Shown here: positions 5,670 through 7,576 of the stretch, one piece after another
Layout of the letters: every line of letters starts with the position of its first letter
Position numbering within the stretch: position 1 is the stretch's first letter
DNA from: Kangiellaceae bacterium
Lineage (GTDB): Bacteria > Pseudomonadota > Gammaproteobacteria > Enterobacterales > Kangiellaceae
NCBI GenBank assembly: GCA_030148365.1
Contig: JASBTO010000267.1
Location: forward strand, 1 to 7,576
Direction: 5' to 3'
DNA length: 7,576 nucleotides
Notes under the pieces: generated by a model
The model's database searches: none
Seen by the model: the letters and a program-made list of their open reading frames with translations, nothing else
What the model was told of the DNA's origin: nothing
Program-made: the position numbers and the translations under genes

Positions 5670-6458
5670 ATGGAAGCAATCACTGACAGTCCCGGATTCC
5701 GCCCGGCATTCGAGCTGATGAATGCCGACTCCACGCTGCCGTGTCTGTTGGTCTGCGACCATGCCAGCAATCATATATCGGCACACCTCGCCAACCTTGG
5801 CCTGCACACGGATCAACTGACCACACATATCGCCTGGGACGGCGGCGCCGAATGGGTGGCCCGTTCACTGGCTGGCGAGTTTGGCGCAACCGCGGTCCTG
5901 TGCCGACATTCACGGCTGGTCATCGACTGCAATCGTTGGCCTTTCGACGTCTCAAGTGTCCCTGAATGCAGCGAAGATGTGGTGGTACCCGGCAATATCG
6001 ACTTGCCCGACCGGGATCGTGAGACCCGCCTGGAGAAAATTTTCTGGCCTTATCAACGCGCTATTCTCGAGCAGGTCGAGCGCCTGGAAGCCCACCACGG
6101 GAACTTGCTGATCCTCAGCATTCACTCCTTTACGCCCGTCTACAAGGGCTTCCGGCGGCCCTGGCAAATCGGCGTCATGTGGGATGAGGACGAGATATTG
6201 GCCACCCGCATTATCGACAGGATCCACGCCGAGGATCCCCATCTGATTATTGGTCACAACAAACCCTATTCGGCCAAGGAAATGCGCGCTTTCACCCTTG
6301 AGTATCACGGCCAGCGTCGTCATCACTGCAGTATCACCCTGGAACTTCGCCAGGATTTGATTAACACTGAAGACAGGGCAAAGAGCTGGTGCCGCACCCT
6401 GGCGCGTGCGCTGAAGCCTTTGATTACAGGAGATTTCAGGGAAGGAGAATACAACTGA
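5670..6458 (+). CDS. N-formylglutamate amidohydrolase family protein
   Basis: A 262-residue member of the N-formylglutamate amidohydrolase family (PF05013), zinc-type hydrolases of the amide bond of N-formyl- or N-acyl-glutamate-like substrates. Motifs in order: LLVCDHASNHI (26-36), DGGAEWVA (57-64), RHSRLVIDCNR (79-89), ILSIHSFTPVYKGFRRPWQIG (within 148-168), GHNKPYS (195-201), YHGQRRHH (212-219) and ITLELRQDLI (222-231). The His, Asp, Asn and Arg residues expected at the metal and substrate sites are present, so an active enzyme is likely. In histidine degradation the homologue makes glutamate and formate, but no hut gene is visible here. The ribosome site AGGA (5657-5660) overlaps the DUF3465 stop. 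The stop codon overlaps the next gene's ATG by one base, implying coupled translation with a carboxylate-amine ligase. The actual substrate is unproven. Confidence 0.92.
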   Translation: MEAITDSPGFRPAFELMNADSTLPCLLVCDHASNHISAHLANLGLHTDQLTTHIAWDGGAEWVARSLAGEFGATAVLCRHSRLVIDCNRWPFDVSSVPECSEDVVVPGNIDLPDRDRETRLEKIFWPYQRAILEQVERLEAHHGNLLILSIHSFTPVYKGFRRPWQIGVMWDEDEILATRIIDRIHAEDPHLIIGHNKPYSAKEMRAFTLEYHGQRRHHCSITLELRQDLINTEDRAKSWCRTLARALKPLITGDFREGEYN

Positions 6459-7576
6459 TGATACCGGAACCCAGTTTTACGATAGGCATAGAAGAAGAAT
6501 ACTGGCTGGTCAACCTGGCCGACGGCAGTCTGGTTACCGAAGCGCCGGACGGCATGATGGAAAAACTCACGAAACGTTTCGGCGACCAGGTGACCAAGGA
6601 GTTCCTGCGCTCCCAACTCGAAATCGGTACCAAAATCTGCTCAAGTTCTTCCGAGGCCCGGGACGAACTGTTGCGCTTGCGCGGCGGCCTGGCGGAAACC
6701 GTGGCTCCCTACGGCCTGACCATCATGGCCTCTTCAACCCATCCATTCGCCAACTGGGATGAGCAGGTGCCCTCCGAAGGTGACCACTACAACTCGCTGG
6801 TCGATGACTTCCAGACTATCATCAAGCGGCTGCTGATATGCGGCATGCATGTGCATGTTGGCGTCGAAGATCCGGACATGCGTATTGAGTTGTTGAACCA
6901 GACGACCTATTTCCTGCCTCATCTGCTCGCCCTGAGTACCTCCTCACCCTTCTGGCGTGGCAAGAACATGGGCCTGCAAAGCTTTCGCCTGACCATGTTC
7001 GATACCCTGCCCCGCAGCGGGTTGCCCGAGCAGTTCGACAGTTATGGTGAATATGATCGCCTGATCCGGGTATTGGTGAATTCCGGCGCCATCGACAAAC
7101 CCAGCAAAATCTGGTGGGACCTGCGGCCTTCGGTCAAATGGCCAACCCTGGAAATGCGGATTACGGACATCTGCACGCGGGTCGAAGATGCCGTCTGTAT
7201 TGCCAGCCTCACCCGTTGCATCATGCGCACCCTGTACCGGCTGCGGTGTCGGAACCAGAAGTGGCGCTCTTATGCCAACATCCTGATTAACGAAAATCGC
7301 TGGCGGGCGCAGCGCTACGGCGCCGAAGCCGGACTCATCGACATCGGACTCGGTGAAATCCGTCCGTTCAGGGAGTTGCTGGAAGAGTTACTCGAGCTCA
7401 TCAAGGAAGATGCCGAGTTTTTCGACTGCCAGGATGAAGTCGCTCACGCCCTGACGATTGTCGATCGGGGCACCAGCGCCCACGCCCAGGTCGAACTCTA
7501 TGAGCAAGCACTGGCGGGCGGCAAGACCGAAGGCCAGGCCCTGCGCGATGTTGCCAAGGAGCTCATCCGGCTGACC
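6458..7576 (+). CDS. GCS2/YbdK-type carboxylate-amine ligase (3' end beyond window)
   Basis: The first 373 codons of a glutamate-cysteine ligase family 2 (YbdK-like) enzyme, which uses ATP to join a carboxylate (typically a glutamate gamma-carboxyl) to an amine. No stop occurs before the window edge; the family is about 370-400 residues, so only a short tail is missing. Visible signatures: GIEEEYWLV (10-18) and FLRSQLEIGT (49-58) with ATP/metal-binding glutamates, CGMHVHVG (128-135), LSTSSPFWRG (159-168), LPRSGLPEQF (184-193) and WWDLRPS (219-225) followed by PTLEMRITD (229-237). AAGGAG lies upstream of the ATG at about 10 nt, and the ATG overlaps the preceding stop codon (TGATG). E. coli YbdK has only weak glutamate-cysteine ligase activity in the literature, so the true substrates here are open. 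The neighbouring amidohydrolase suggests a small amide or peptide metabolite. Confidence 0.93.
   Translation, partial: MIPEPSFTIGIEEEYWLVNLADGSLVTEAPDGMMEKLTKRFGDQVTKEFLRSQLEIGTKICSSSSEARDELLRLRGGLAETVAPYGLTIMASSTHPFANWDEQVPSEGDHYNSLVDDFQTIIKRLLICGMHVHVGVEDPDMRIELLNQTTYFLPHLLALSTSSPFWRGKNMGLQSFRLTMFDTLPRSGLPEQFDSYGEYDRLIRVLVNSGAIDKPSKIWWDLRPSVKWPTLEMRITDICTRVEDAVCIASLTRCIMRTLYRLRCRNQKWRSYANILINENRWRAQRYGAEAGLIDIGLGEIRPFRELLEELLELIKEDAEFFDCQDEVAHALTIVDRGTSAHAQVELYEQALAGGKTEGQALRDVAKELIRLT

Noticed and set aside
5670..6458. Part of a histidine-degradation (hut) operon.
   Set aside because: No hutH, hutU, hutI or hutC gene is in the window, and the partner gene is a GCS2-type ligase.

Overview
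This 7.6 kb window looks like chromosomal DNA of a moderately GC-rich (roughly 55-60 % by eye) gammaproteobacterium. The YegP, DUF3465, Prx5-type peroxiredoxin and MJ1317-like MFS proteins all fit that group, but the genus cannot be fixed from the sequence alone. I see no rRNA, tRNA, insertion sequence, phage gene or CRISPR array.

Layout. (1) 55-1170 (+): a YdjM/DUF457-type membrane 'metal-dependent hydrolase'. Its last 41 bp overlap, tail to tail, the end of (2) an MFS transporter (1130-2344, -). (3) An NhaC-family Na+/H+ antiporter (2391-3761, -) lies just upstream of the MFS gene and probably shares its transcript. The 231-bp gap before nhaC holds a good sigma70-type promoter, a leader of about 120 nt with an in-frame 20-codon upstream ORF, and a terminator-like hairpin that ends (4) a Prx5-type peroxiredoxin gene (3993-4469, -). 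(5) yegP (DUF1508, 4564-4899, -) follows, with a perfect Shine-Dalgarno and a promoter whose -35 box lies inside a perfect 8+8 bp inverted repeat.

The 312-bp divergent gap 4900-5211 contains three perfect inverted repeats (5015-5035, 5060-5078, 5128-5146), the last one terminator-like on the + strand. It is the main unexplained non-coding stretch. To its right is a tight + strand operon: (6) a DUF3465 membrane-anchored protein (5212-5658), (7) an N-formylglutamate amidohydrolase family protein (5670-6458) and (8) a GCS2/YbdK-type carboxylate-amine ligase (6458 to the window edge, incomplete).

How the genes fit together. The left half is envelope and ion/metabolite transport, and the middle is redox or stress related (peroxiredoxin, YegP). 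The right operon pairs an amide-bond-forming enzyme with an amide-bond-hydrolysing enzyme with translational coupling, with no histidine-utilisation genes in view. The simplest reading is a small-molecule amide or peptide pathway whose product is unknown; that operon is the best candidate here for undescribed biology. Functions are assigned from motifs read by eye, without database searches.
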